Shown: positions 8,152 to 17,548 of the stretch, one piece after another
How positions within the stretch are numbered: position 1 is the stretch's first letter
Layout: each line of letters opens with the position of its first letter
Origin: JALORV01 sp963780715
Lineage (GTDB): Bacteria; Pseudomonadota; Gammaproteobacteria; Burkholderiales; Burkholderiaceae_F
Assembly (NCBI GenBank): GCA_963780715.1
Contig: CAWADK010000005.1
Location: forward strand, 1-64,000
DNA length: 64,000 nt
Direction: 5' to 3'
Notes under the pieces: generated by a model
The model's input: the letters and a program-made list of their open reading frames with translations, nothing else
Database searches by the model: none
What the model was told of the DNA's origin: nothing
Position numbers and translations under genes: made by a program

Positions 8152-9270
8152 TCAGTTCTTGCGCTTGACTTCGCCGCCCGTGCACATCAGGCAGGCGGCC
8201 ACGATGTCGTCGTCGGCCGGCATCGTGAAGTTGCCGTCCTTGTCGACGACGAGCTTCAGGAAGTCCAGCACGTTGCGCGCATAGAGCGCCGACGAATCGG
8301 TCGGCACCAACGCCGGAATGTTCGGCTGGCCGATGATGTGCACGCCGTACTTCGTCACCGTCTTGCCGAGTTCCGAGAGCGCGCAGTTGCCGCCCTGCTC
8401 GACCGCCATGTCGAGGATCACCGAGCCCGGCTGCATGGCCTTGACCATCTCCTCGGTGATCAGGACCGGCGCCTTGCGGCCCGGGATCAGCGCGGTCGAA
8501 ATGGCAATGTTGGCCTGCGCGAGACGCTTGCCGACTTCGGCCGCCTGCCGCTGCATCCAGCTCGCGGGCATGGGCCGCGCATAGCCGCCGACGCCCTGCG
8601 CGATCTCGCGCTCCTCATCCGTCTCGTAGGGGACATCGACGAACTTGGCGCCGAGCGACTCGATCTGCTCCTTGACCGCCGGCCGCACATCCGAGGCCTC
8701 GACGACGGCGCCGAGCCGCTTCGCCGTGGCGATCGCCTGCAGGCCGGCCACGCCGGCGCCGAGGATCAGCACGCGCGCGGCCTTGATGGTGCCGGCCGCC
8801 GTCATCATCATCGGCATCAGCTTGCCGTAGGTGTTGGCGGCCATCAGCACCGCCTTGTAGCCGGCGATGTTGGCCTGCGAGGACAGCACGTCCATGCTCT
8901 GCGCGCGCGTCGTGCGCGGAGCGGCCTCGAGCGCAAACGCGGTGAGCCCCGCGCCGTTCATCGCGACGATGCCGTCGTTGTTGAAGGGCTCGAGCATGCC
9001 GACCAGCGCGGCGCCCCGCTTCATCTGCGGCAACTCTTCCGCCGTGGGCAGGCGCACCTTCAGCACCATGTCGGCACCGAGCGCCTCGGCCGCGGAGCCG
9101 AGCGTCGCGCCTGCCGCGGTATAGGCCTCGTCCGGGAAACTCGCCGCCACGCCAGCGCCGGACTGCACGATGACGCTGTGCTTGGCGCCGGTCAGCTTCT
9201 TGACCGTTTCAGGGGTCGCGGCCACACGGGTCTCGCCCGGCCGGACCTCTGCGGGCACTCCGATCTTCAT
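8152..9270 (-). CDS. pntAA: NAD(P) transhydrogenase subunit alpha part 1
   Basis: Soluble NAD(H)-binding domain I of the transhydrogenase, 372 residues, related to alanine dehydrogenase. The N-terminus MKIGVPAEVRPGETRVAATP is family-typical. The Rossmann motif VLILGAGVAGLQAIATAKRL is near residue 170, and the mobile loop region GGYARPMPASWM is near 245. It is the first gene of the pntAA-pntAB-pntB-pncA unit. The 170 bp before it is a divergent promoter region shared with the plus-strand NUDIX gene. Confidence 0.96.
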   Translation of the reverse strand: MKIGVPAEVRPGETRVAATPETVKKLTGAKHSVIVQSGAGVAASFPDEAYTAAGATLGSAAEALGADMVLKVRLPTAEELPQMKRGAALVGMLEPFNNDGIVAMNGAGLTAFALEAAPRTTRAQSMDVLSSQANIAGYKAVLMAANTYGKLMPMMMTAAGTIKAARVLILGAGVAGLQAIATAKRLGAVVEASDVRPAVKEQIESLGAKFVDVPYETDEEREIAQGVGGYARPMPASWMQRQAAEVGKRLAQANIAISTALIPGRKAPVLITEEMVKAMQPGSVILDMAVEQGGNCALSELGKTVTKYGVHIIGQPNIPALVPTDSSALYARNVLDFLKLVVDKDGNFTMPADDDIVAACLMCTGGEVKRKN

Positions 9271-9440
9271 TCAGCGTCCCCCTCGCTCGTCCTGTCTCGA
9301 AACGTCTTGTCTTCTCAGTCGCATCCGCTCTTGCGGCGGCTGCCTGCCTCGGCCGAACGGCATGACCCGGCCGATAGAATCGAGACTTTACGCGAAAGCG
9401 CGGCTGCCCCGCACGCGGCGGCGCGCTGCACCGAACAACG

Positions 9441-9917
9441 ATGCCTGTCGTCTGGAAGCCCAACGTCACGGTCGCCGCGATCGTGGAACACGACGGCCGG
9501 TTCCTGCTGGTGGAGGAGGACACGCCGGACGGCATCCGGCTGAACCAGCCGGCCGGACACCTCGATCCCGGCGAGACGCCGCTCGACGGCGCGATCCGCG
9601 AGGCGCTGGAGGAGACCGCGCGCGCGTTCACGCCCCACGCCTTGCTCGGCATCTACATGGCCCGCTCGCTGTCGGCCGCGGAACGCGAGCCCGTCACGTA
9701 CCTGCGCTTTGCGTTTGTCGGCACCGTCGGCGAGCCCGAGCCGGGCCGCGCGCTGGACCACGGCATCCTGCGCACACTCTGGCTCACCGCCGACGAGATC
9801 CGCGCGCGGCGGCCGGAACATCGCAGCCCGCTGGTGATGAAGTGCATCGACGATTACCTCGCCGGGCAGCGCTATCCCTTGAGCGTGGTGTACGCGCATC
9901 CATCTGTGGTGGCATGA
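9441..9917 (+). CDS. NUDIX hydrolase, NudJ-like
   Basis: Predicted pyrophosphohydrolase of 158 residues. The NUDIX box runs from GHLDPGETPLDGA to REALEETA near residues 34-55, with the REXXEE metal-binding core intact; the usual Gly after EE(T/x) is replaced by Ala. The N-terminal KPNVTVAAIVEHDGRFLLVEE and overall length resemble NudJ, a phosphatase acting on thiamine and nucleotide diphosphates that is often next to mnmA in proteobacteria. Its stop overlaps the mnmA start by 4 bp. Confidence 0.9.
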   Translation: MPVVWKPNVTVAAIVEHDGRFLLVEEDTPDGIRLNQPAGHLDPGETPLDGAIREALEETARAFTPHALLGIYMARSLSAAEREPVTYLRFAFVGTVGEPEPGRALDHGILRTLWLTADEIRARRPEHRSPLVMKCIDDYLAGQRYPLSVVYAHPSVVA

Positions 9918-11116
9918 GCAAGGGGCGCGTCGTCATCGGAATGTCGGGCGGGGTTGATTCCTCCGTCGCGGCCTGGCTGCTGAAGCAGCAGGGCTACGAA
10001 GTCGTCGGCCTCTTCATGAAGAACTGGGAAGACGATGACGACGACGAATATTGCTCGACGCGCCAGGACCTGATCGACGCCGCGGCGGCCGCCGACGTCG
10101 TCGGCATCGAACTCGACGCCGTCAACTTTGCCGCTGAATACCGGGACCGCGTGTTTGCCGAGTTCCTGCGCGAGTACGCGGCCGGCCGCACGCCGAATCC
10201 GGATGTGCTGTGCAATGCGGAGATCAAGTTCAAGGCGTTTCTCGATCACGCGCTCAAGCTGGGGGCCGACCACATTGCCACCGGACACTACGCACGGGTC
10301 CGTTGGAACCCGGGCAATGCCCGAGAGGCGTCCAACGACTCTGGCGCGGCAGTGCCCGACAGCGCGCGCATCGGCTCACGCGAGGGTCGCTTCGAACTGC
10401 TGCGTGGCGTCGACGCCTCCAAGGACCAGAGTTACTTCCTGCACCGGCTGAACCAGGCGCAGCTCGCGCGGACGCTGTTTCCGGTCGGCGAACTACGAAA
10501 GGCCCGCGTCCGCGAGATCGCACGCGAGATCGGATTGCCGAACGCCGCCAAGCGCGATTCAACCGGCATCTGCTTCATCGGCGAACGGCCGTTTCGCGAG
10601 TTCCTTAACCGCTATCTGCCGATGCGACCCGGACCGATCCGCAACGAGGCGGGCGAGGTGATCGGCGAGCACGTCGGACTCGCCTTCTACACCCTCGGCC
10701 AGCGCAAGGGCATCGGCATCGGCGGCACGCGCGACGGCTCGGGAGCACCCTGGTTCGTTGCGCGCAAGGACATGGCGACGAACACGCTGTGGGTCGTGCA
10801 GGGCCATGACCACCCCTGGCTGATGTCCGACCGGGTCGAGGTGATCGACGCTGCATGGGTCAGCGGCACACCGCCGGACGTCGGTACGCGACTGACCGCG
10901 AAGACCCGCTACCGCCAGTCCGACGCCGCCTGCGTGGTGACGGCCGTCGACGGCAACCGGTTCGAACTCCAGTTCGACGAGCCGCAATGGGCGGTCACGC
11001 CGGGGCAGTCGGCCGTGCTCTATCGGGAAGAAGCTAGTCTGGGCGGGGGAGTGATCGCGAGCACGGCCGTGACTAGACTGGAGCGGTCATCGGCCCTCGG
11101 GCACGCTGCCTCATGA
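9914..11116 (+). CDS. mnmA: tRNA-specific 2-thiouridylase MnmA
   Basis: Places the 2-thio group on U34 of the Lys, Glu and Gln tRNAs. Length is 400 residues from the ATG at 9914, chosen because it overlaps the NUDIX stop (ATGA). The PP-loop GMSGGVDSS is at residues 9-17. The two catalytic cysteines are in NPDVLCNAEIKF and DSTGICFIGE. About 25 extra residues (RWNPGNAREASNDSG and on) sit after GHYARV, where the family is variable. Two target tRNA-Lys genes lie about 15 kb downstream. Confidence 0.95.
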   Translation: MSKGRVVIGMSGGVDSSVAAWLLKQQGYEVVGLFMKNWEDDDDDEYCSTRQDLIDAAAAADVVGIELDAVNFAAEYRDRVFAEFLREYAAGRTPNPDVLCNAEIKFKAFLDHALKLGADHIATGHYARVRWNPGNAREASNDSGAAVPDSARIGSREGRFELLRGVDASKDQSYFLHRLNQAQLARTLFPVGELRKARVREIAREIGLPNAAKRDSTGICFIGERPFREFLNRYLPMRPGPIRNEAGEVIGEHVGLAFYTLGQRKGIGIGGTRDGSGAPWFVARKDMATNTLWVVQGHDHPWLMSDRVEVIDAAWVSGTPPDVGTRLTAKTRYRQSDAACVVTAVDGNRFELQFDEPQWAVTPGQSAVLYREEASLGGGVIASTAVTRLERSSALGHAAS

Positions 11117-12501
11117 ACCGCAAGGCGCTGTTCTTCACGCTTTCACTGTCTGCCGCCACCGGCGCGACGCTGGTTGCCTGCGGCGGCGGTGACGATGCAG
11201 CGCCGGTCGCATCGCCCACGCCTGGCGCCGACACCGGCACCGAGTCCGTCACCCAGACCACGCCTCGCCACCACCCGTGAACTCCGCCCGGTGGCTCGCC
11301 GACACCGGCGCCGACGCCCTCCCTCGCCACCGACGCCCTCGCCTCCACCTCCGCCTCCGCCACCGCCGCCGCCACCGGCCGCGCCGTTCGAGATGAACGT
11401 CGGCACCCCGCCGCCGCGGTGACGGCAAGTGGCGTGGTGCCCAAGCTGACGGTCTTCGTCAGCGGGCTGAACCAGCCGTGGGGCATGACCTTCCTGCCAG
11501 ATGGGCGCCTGCTGGTGACGCAGAAGCCAGGCTCAACTGGCTCTGGTCAGCGCGACCGGCGCCACGGTCGACAACGATCAGCGGCGTGCCTGCGGTGGAC
11601 GCCAGCGGCCAGGGCGGTCTGCTCGACGTCGCTCTCGATCCGCAGTTCAACCTGAGCACGAATCGCCGCATCTACCTCGCTTACTCCGAGCCCGGCGCCA
11701 ACGGAACCAATGGAACCGCGGTGGCGCGAGCCGACCTGAATGCGGCTCTGACCGCGCTCGAGAACGTGACGGTGATCTTCCAGCAGACGCCCAAGAAGGT
11801 GAGCCAGGGCCACTACGGCCGCCGATCCTGGTCTTCCGCACCGACGGCACGATGTTCGTCACGCTCGGCGAGCGTCAGAGCTAATCTCCGGCCAACGAAG
11901 CGCAGTCGTTGACTTCACAACTGGGCAAGGTCGTGCGCATCAATACCGACGGCTCGATGCCGACTGACAATCCATACGTTTCGATGGATGCGCAACGCGC
12001 CGCAGTGTGGTCGCTACGGACATCGCAATCCGCAGGCCGCGGCGATTAATCCATCGACCGGAGAACTCTGGGTCACGGAGCACGGACCGCAGGGTGGCGA
12101 CGAGGTCAACCTCGCACTGCCGAGCGCAACTTCGGCTGGCCCATGGTCTCGTACGGCTGCAATTACGGCGACTCCGGTCGGCACACCTGTCGAATCGGCG
12201 GCGGCACACACAACGCGCCCTTCACGCCGCACCGTTGGCGTTCTGGTACCCGACCTCCACCGCACCGGGCGGTGCCATGTTCTACACCGGCAATCGCTTC
12301 CCCGAGTGGCAGGGCAATCTGCTGGTCGGCGGACTGGCCGGCCGGACGCTGTATCGGTTCATGTCAACGAGCAATGCCATCGTTGGCCAGGAGCCGTTCT
12401 TCGCGGGCCAGCACGAGATCCGTGACCTGAAGCAGGGGCCTGATGGCTGGATCTACATGATCAGCCGCAACACCAACCAGATCTTCCGCATCGAACGGTG
12501 A
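11113..12501 (+). pseudogene. PQQ-dependent sugar dehydrogenase-like lipoprotein, multiple frameshifts
   Basis: Remains of a secreted glucose/sorbosone dehydrogenase-type beta-propeller. The ATG at 11113 overlaps the mnmA stop. The lipoprotein signal ends in LVACGGG and is followed by a Pro-rich linker. Recognisable pieces lie in order but in different frames: LTVFVSGLNQPWGMTFLPDG, VDASGQGGLLDVALDPQF, LGKVVRINTDGSMPTDNPY, HRNPQAAAINPSTGELWV, MVSYGCNYGDSGRHT, and AFWYPTSTAPGGAMFYTG through NTNQIFRIER. At least six frame changes are needed. Either the gene is dead or this stretch was read badly. Such enzymes oxidise aldoses in the periplasm. Confidence 0.8.
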
Positions 12502-12620
12502 GCGCCACGTCAGGCGGAATCCCGACGTTGCGGTCGTGCGGGTGCTCGACGACATTGTTTTCGCAAATGACTAGCCGCTGACATGTTGTAGCCTTGCCGG
12601 GTTCATCGGAAGGAGCGTCG

Positions 12621-13979
12621 GTGTCGATCGTCATTGCGGGTACGGGCTACGTCGGGCTGGTCACGGGCGCATGCCTGTGCGAAGTGGGTCATTCGGTGTT
12701 CTGCGTCGACATCGACCCGGAACGGGTCCGGCGGCTGTCGGCCGGCGAAGTGCCGTTCTACGAGCCGGGGCTGGCGGCGCTCGTCAAGGAAGGGGTCGCG
12801 TCCGGCCGGCTCAGTTTCACGACGTCGCTGCGCGACGCCTATCAGCGCAGCAAGCAGGACCGGACGCTCAGCGCGCCCGTCGTGATGATCGCGGTCGGCA
12901 CACCGTCCGCCGACGACGGCTCGGCCGACATCAGCGTCGTGCTGCAGGTTGCGAAGGAAATTGGCGAGGTCATCGACGAGTACACGGTGGTCGCGTCGAA
13001 GTCGACCGTACCGGTGGGCACGTCGGACAAGGTGGCGCAAGCCATCAAGGCTGCGGGCGCGGACTCCGCACTGTTCGACGTCGTCAGCAATCCGGAATTC
13101 CTGAAGGAAGGCGCCGCGGTCGAGGACTTCATGCGGCCGAGCCGCATCATCGTCGGCGCCAATGCGCCCGCCGCTGAGAAGGTGATGCTCGAGCTGTACC
13201 GTCCGTTCAACATGAACCACGACCGCGTGCTGACGATGGCCACGCGCGAGGCGGAACTGACCAAGTACGCCGCCAATGCGCTGCTGGCCACCAAGATCAG
13301 CTTCATCAACGAGGTCGCCAACCTGTGCGACCGGCTCGGCGTCGACATCGACAACGTCCGCCGCGGCATCGGCTCCGACCCCCGCATCGGCCATGCCTTC
13401 ATCTATGCGGGCGCGGGCTACGGCGGATCGTGCTTTCCGAAAGACGTGAAGGCGCTGATCCACACGGCGCACACGGTCGACGTCGAGCCACTCGTGCTCG
13501 ATGCCACTCACCAGCGCAACGAACACCAGAAGCAATACATCGTCGACCAGGTGAGGAAGCAGTTCGGACCGGACCTGTCGCGGCGCACCTTCGCAATCTG
13601 GGGCCTGGCGTTCAAGCCGGGCACCGACGATGTGCGGGAGGCCCCGGCGCTGTCGATCGTGCGCGGCCTGCTCGATGCCGGCGCGACGGTACGGGCCTTC
13701 GATCCCGTCGCCGCCTCCGCGTTTGCGAAGCGGCTGGCCGAAGACGGCGAGTCGCCCCGCTTCAGCCTGGTGGCCGAGAAGTACGACGCACTGAAGGGCG
13801 CCGACGCCCTGGTGCTGATCACCGAATGGAAAGAATTCCGCAGTCCCGACTTCCGGCGCATCCGCAGCCTGCTGAAGCAGCCCGTGATTTTTGACGGCCG
13901 CAACCAGTACGACGCGGCGCGGCTGCGAAGCGAGGGTTGGACCTACTTCGGTGTCGGTCGCGGATCACCCTTGCCGTAA
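12621..13979 (+). CDS. ugd: UDP-glucose 6-dehydrogenase
   Basis: Oxidises UDP-glucose to UDP-glucuronate with two NAD+. Length is 452 residues from the GTG at 12621, chosen for the GGAAGGAG about 6 nt upstream and because IVIAGTGYVGLVTGACL then lies at the N-terminus. The catalytic cysteine motif GYGGSCFPKD is present near residue 270, as are the SKSTVPVGT and FDGRN motifs. The product feeds surface polysaccharide synthesis, and the next gene likely converts UDP-glucuronate to UDP-galacturonate. Confidence 0.95.
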   Translation: MSIVIAGTGYVGLVTGACLCEVGHSVFCVDIDPERVRRLSAGEVPFYEPGLAALVKEGVASGRLSFTTSLRDAYQRSKQDRTLSAPVVMIAVGTPSADDGSADISVVLQVAKEIGEVIDEYTVVASKSTVPVGTSDKVAQAIKAAGADSALFDVVSNPEFLKEGAAVEDFMRPSRIIVGANAPAAEKVMLELYRPFNMNHDRVLTMATREAELTKYAANALLATKISFINEVANLCDRLGVDIDNVRRGIGSDPRIGHAFIYAGAGYGGSCFPKDVKALIHTAHTVDVEPLVLDATHQRNEHQKQYIVDQVRKQFGPDLSRRTFAIWGLAFKPGTDDVREAPALSIVRGLLDAGATVRAFDPVAASAFAKRLAEDGESPRFSLVAEKYDALKGADALVLITEWKEFRSPDFRRIRSLLKQPVIFDGRNQYDAARLRSEGWTYFGVGRGSPLP

Positions 13980-14024
13980 GCCGGCGGCTGTCAGTCAACA
14001 CATCACTTTGAGTCTGGAACCTGC

Positions 14025-15026
14025 ATGAAAGTACTCGTCACCGGCGCCGCCGGCTTCATCGGAATGCATGTCTCGAAGCGCCTGCTGGCGCGCGGCGACA
14101 CCGTCGTCGGCCTCGACAACCTCAACGAGTACTACGACGTCAACCTCAAGCTGGCGCGGCTCGAGCAGCTCAAGCATCCGGCGTTCACGTTCCACAAGCT
14201 CGACGTCGCCGACGGCCCGGCAATCGATGCTCTCTTCGCCGCCGAACGCTTCGACCGCGTCGTGCATCTCGCCGCCCAGGCCGGCGTGCGCTACTCGCTC
14301 ACCAACCCGCACGAGTACATCCGCTCGAACATCACCGGGTTCCTCAACATCCTCGAGGCCTGCCGCCACCATCCGGTGCAGCACCTGGTGTACGCCAGCA
14401 GCTCGAGCGTCTACGGCGGCAACACGCGCCTGCCGTTCACGGAATCCGACAACGTCGACCACCCCGTGAGCCTGTACGCCGCGAGCAAGAAGTCGAACGA
14501 GCTGATGGCGCACACCTACAGCCACCTGTTCGGCATCCCGAGCACCGGGCTGCGCTTCTTCACCGTCTACGGCCCGTGGGGCCGGCCCGACATGGCGCTC
14601 TTCCTGTTCACGAAGGCGATCCTCGCGGGCGAACCGGTCAACGTGTTCAACCACGGCAAGATGCAGCGCGACTTCACCTACATCGACGACATCGTCGAAG
14701 GCGTCGTGCGCGTGCTCGACCGCGCGCCGCAGCCGAACCCCGAGTTCGACACCGCGACACCGGATCCGGCGCACTCCTGGGCGCCGTACCAGGTGCTCAA
14801 CATCGGCAACCACGGGCCGGCGGGACTGCTCGAGTACCTCGACGCGCTGGAAGAGGCGCTAGGGAAGAAGGCCGAGCGGAACTACCTGCCGATGCAGCCC
14901 GGTGATGTGCCGGCGACGTTTGCGGATACGACGCTGCTCACGGAGTGGACGGGACACAAGCCAGGGACGCCGATCCGCGAAGGGATCAAGCGATTCGTCG
15001 CAGTGGTACGTGTCGCATGTCCGTGA
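14025..15026 (+). CDS. NAD-dependent epimerase, probable UDP-glucuronate 4-epimerase
   Basis: Short-chain dehydrogenase/reductase-type sugar-nucleotide epimerase of 333 residues. The NAD-binding motif TGAAGFIGMHVSKRL is at residues 6-20. The catalytic S-Y-K set is visible as SSSSVYGG and YAASKKSNE near residues 125-155. The length and pattern GLDNLNEYYDVNLKLARL match the CapI/WbnB type that interconverts UDP-glucuronate and UDP-galacturonate. It lies 45 bp after ugd, which supplies its likely substrate. Pathway choice (capsule, LPS or exopolysaccharide) is not shown here. Confidence 0.9.
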   Translation: MKVLVTGAAGFIGMHVSKRLLARGDTVVGLDNLNEYYDVNLKLARLEQLKHPAFTFHKLDVADGPAIDALFAAERFDRVVHLAAQAGVRYSLTNPHEYIRSNITGFLNILEACRHHPVQHLVYASSSSVYGGNTRLPFTESDNVDHPVSLYAASKKSNELMAHTYSHLFGIPSTGLRFFTVYGPWGRPDMALFLFTKAILAGEPVNVFNHGKMQRDFTYIDDIVEGVVRVLDRAPQPNPEFDTATPDPAHSWAPYQVLNIGNHGPAGLLEYLDALEEALGKKAERNYLPMQPGDVPATFADTTLLTEWTGHKPGTPIREGIKRFVAVVRVACP

Positions 15027-15223
15027 GCAGCACGACAGAAGGGCTCAGCGATGCGATCGGCTCGTTTGCTCACCCTCAATGATGCGAAAATGACGCAAAA
15101 CGTCAGGGGCGCTAAGCAGGACCACTCCGCGATCATAGCAGGTTCGAGGACGGAACCGCTCGACTCTCGAGCAACGGCCGCTGCCGATCACACGCCGAAA
15201 TCGAGCCGCAAAGGGAGGCCGAT

Positions 15224-15748
15224 CTACAAGCCAACGCCCGTCTTTGAACGGTTGCAGTTGTTGGCCGGCAGAGTCGCACCAGTCGCACCTGATCGTGGCT
15301 GTGACGCCTGCACGACGCTTGGAGTCAGCGTTACCGTGCAGTTCGACGCGCCTGATTCGTACTGCGCTGAACCAGCGTGATTGACACCAGCGGCGTCGGT
15401 AGCGAGGCCCGACGTTAGGCCGAGAAACTTGCCGTTGGCTGGCCCGAGGCGTCGCCTGCCAGTTGACGGGAAGGAGGCCGTTGCGGCGAGACAGCATCAG
15501 GTTCGCGATCGAATCGCAGGCGCCGGCCACAACTTGGTTGTTCGTTGTTCCGTGCACTGCACTCAGCGCGATCAGACTTGCTGCTCAGCTGGCCAACCTG
15601 ATTCAGGTTGTCCGACCAGCGCGAACGCGACAGAGTAATCCTGGTACTGCGGCAGCGCGATGGCCGCCAAGATACCGATGATCGCAACTACGATCATCAA
15701 TTCGATCAGCGTGAAACCGCGCTGGACGCGGGCGATTTGGCGTTTCAC
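15224..15748 (-). pseudogene. Type IV pilin, copy 1 (frameshifted)
   Basis: Type IV major-pilin-like gene. A GTG at 15748 follows GGGGGAGAG. The N-terminus reads VKRQIARVQRGFTLIELMIV with the prepilin cleavage site G/F and Glu5, then ILAAIALPQYQDY. After that the frame breaks near 15665. Pilin-like sequence resumes (SRWSDNLNQVGQL, then NNQVVAGACDSIANLM) and ends as SNCTVTLTP and then CNRSKTGVGL before TAG at 15224. The same C-terminus is found in copy 2. At least three frame changes are needed. Whether the gene is dead or misread cannot be told here. Confidence 0.8.
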
Positions 15749-15987
15749 TGGCTCTCCCCCTCAAGGGCCCAGACGTTCTCGGTCGTGCACCGCCCATTGC
15801 CGACAACCGGCGGCGTCCCAATTCGCTTCGGCACTCGGACATCAGACGAACGCGGGCAACAAGGAAATAGATCCAGTCACTCTTGAGGGGTCAAGGCCTC
15901 CCGCGCTGCACCGCACCGCGTGATGAACCCGCACTGCTGAACATGATCCGTTTCGAAGCGCGACGTAAGCGTGCTTTTCGACTTAGC

Positions 15988-16020
15988 GTCAAAAGGGGCC
16001 AGCCGAAGCTGGCCCCTCTC
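15988..16020 (-). terminator. Intrinsic terminator after pilin copy 2
   Basis: On the minus strand AGGGGCCAGC, loop TTCG and GCTGGCCCCT form a perfect 10-bp stem with a stable UUCG tetraloop, followed by TTT. It lies about 35 bp after the pilin copy 2 stop, so it should separate the two pilin transcripts. Confidence 0.85.
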
Positions 16021-16052
16021 ACCGATCGCTGGCGCGCTGTTAACTGACTTGT

Positions 16053-16542
16053 TTACAGCCCAACGCCAGTCTTCGAGCGGTTGCAGCCCGGAGGGTCGCA
16101 GCCGTTGCACCATCCCAACGAACCGACGCTTGACCCGCGACAGTCGTGGGGGTCAGAGTGACAACGCAATTCGAGGTTTGGTTGTTTCCTGTGATCGTGA
16201 TGACGCCCACAGCCACGGCGATGTCGGCACCAAGGTACTTACTGTTGCCGGCCCCCGGAGTGACGTAGTTCGCAGGCAGAAATCCCGCAGCTTGAAGATT
16301 GGCAATCGTGTCACAGGTGCCAACAACGATGGTGCCGTTGTTGTTCTGCGATACACTCGCCGATCGACTGCTTCAACTGACCCGCGACTGGCTAAGATTG
16401 TCCGACCAGCGCGAACGCGATCAGTGTAGTCCTGATACTGCGGAATGCGCGATGGCCGCCAAAATGCCGATGATCGCCACCACGATCATCAACTCGATCA
16501 GCGTGAAGCCGCGCTGGAGCGCGGTTGAGTTGACTGTTTCAT
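16053..16542 (-). pseudogene. Type IV pilin, copy 2 (frameshifted)
   Basis: Second pilin gene, homologous to copy 1 over the whole length. ATG at 16542 follows AAGGAGAG. The prepilin core RGFTLIELMIVVAIIGILAA is intact but out of frame with the start by one base near 16520. Another shift follows at the IAIPQYQDY position (extra C near 16454). The body reads NNNGTIVVGTCDTIANLQAA and GFLPANYVTPGAGNSKYLGA, and the tail again spells CNRSKTGVGL before TAA. The C-D-T-I-A cysteine and SNCVVTLTP cysteine would form the pilin disulfide region. A sigma-54 promoter lies about 65 bp upstream. Confidence 0.82.
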
Positions 16543-16607
16543 TTGCTCTCCTTAGTAGACCCTGAAGATTTCGGTCAGACACGGCCCCTTGCCGATGACC
16601 GATACTC

Positions 16608-16623
16608 TGCTAGATCCGTGCCA
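16608..16623 (-). promoter_or_regulatory. Sigma-54 promoter for pilin copy 2
   Basis: Minus-strand TGGCACGGATCTAGCA has GG and GC exactly ten bases apart, as RpoN promoters require, and a perfect TGGCACG -24 element. The expected transcript start is about 55 nt before the pilin ATG. Type IV pilin genes of many proteobacteria are transcribed by RpoN with PilS/PilR; those genes are not in this window. Confidence 0.8.
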
Positions 16624-16763
16624 GGCCTGACGACCGTCTAAGCGCAGAAAACCGCCGTTAATTCAAGGCACTCCTGACAATCCGCGGCGTTCCGGGGTGA
16701 CGAATTTCGGCAGCAGGTGCCGAAGCCAGCGCGTCTCATCCCAACGGATGAGACGACTCGGGC

Positions 16764-17442
16764 CTAGCCGGCAGGCGCGTTGACGAACTCCATCCGCACG
16801 CCGGCGAGTTCGATGACGTCCTTGTGCTTGAGCGGGTGAGCGGCCGAACCGAGGTTGGTGCCGTTCACGGTGGGGAAGACTTCGCCCTCGACATGCGCGA
16901 TGAAGTAGCCGGTCGGGCGGCGGGTGATGACGGCGACCTGGTGGCCGGGGCGGCCGATGGTGGTCAGTGCCTTCACCAGTTGCAGCTCGCGGCCCTCGTT
17001 GGCGCCGTTGAGGATCTTGATGCGAGGCGGCGGCCGGGGCGTCTTCGCCGGAGCCGGGCTGGCGGATCTGGATCGTCGCCGGGCCGGGGCCGTAGAACTC
17101 GCGCTTCAGCGGCTGCGAGGTGTCGATGTCGACTTCGCCTTCGGTGCCGGTGGCGCCATCGGCCAGGAATTTCAGCCGGTACTTGCCGATTTCGACGGCG
17201 TCGCCGCTCTGCAGCAGATGCTTCTTGATCGGCTGGCCGTTGACGGTCGTGCCGTTGGTGGAGCCCAGGTCTTCGAGGTAGACCTCGCCGCCCGTGCTGT
17301 AGATGACAGCGTGCTCGCCGCTGACGGCGAGGTTGTCGATGACGATGTCGTTATGCGAACGCCGGCCGATGGTCGTGCGGTCCTTCGTCAGGCCCACTTC
17401 CCGCAGCACCACGCCATCCAGACTCAGGACCAGCCTAGGCAT
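16764..17442 (-). CDS. Tandem FHA-domain protein (one frameshift)
   Basis: Cytoplasmic phosphothreonine-binding protein of about 226 residues. The first FHA domain (residues 20-95) has the canonical phosphopeptide residues: TTIGRRSHNDIVI, SGEHAVI and LGSTNGTTVNG. The second (TTIGRPGHQVAVITRR, HVEGEVFPTVNGTNLGSA) is less canonical and is read in another frame; the join is near 17040-17060 in a Pro-rich linker. It follows a PP2C phosphatase gene by about 100 bp, the usual pairing of a phosphothreonine reader with an eraser. No Ser/Thr kinase is visible in the window. Confidence 0.85.
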
Positions 17443-17548
17443 TTCTTCTCCCCCGGGCTCATATTCTCGTATTCCCTCGGATTCTGCCAGCCTGCAAAAA
17501 GGCTGCCAATCAACGGTCTAGCCGAGGTTTTGGTTTGGATGATGCACG

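Noticed and set aside
6019..9543. Very long plus-strand open frame opposite the pncA and pnt genes
   Set aside because: His/Arg/Asp-rich composition typical of the antisense of GC-rich genes; the minus strand has well-known proteins here.
15749..15830. Sigma-54 promoter for pilin copy 1 at GGCAATGGGCGGTGC
   Set aside because: GG to GC spacing is eleven bases, not ten; such spacing is generally inactive.
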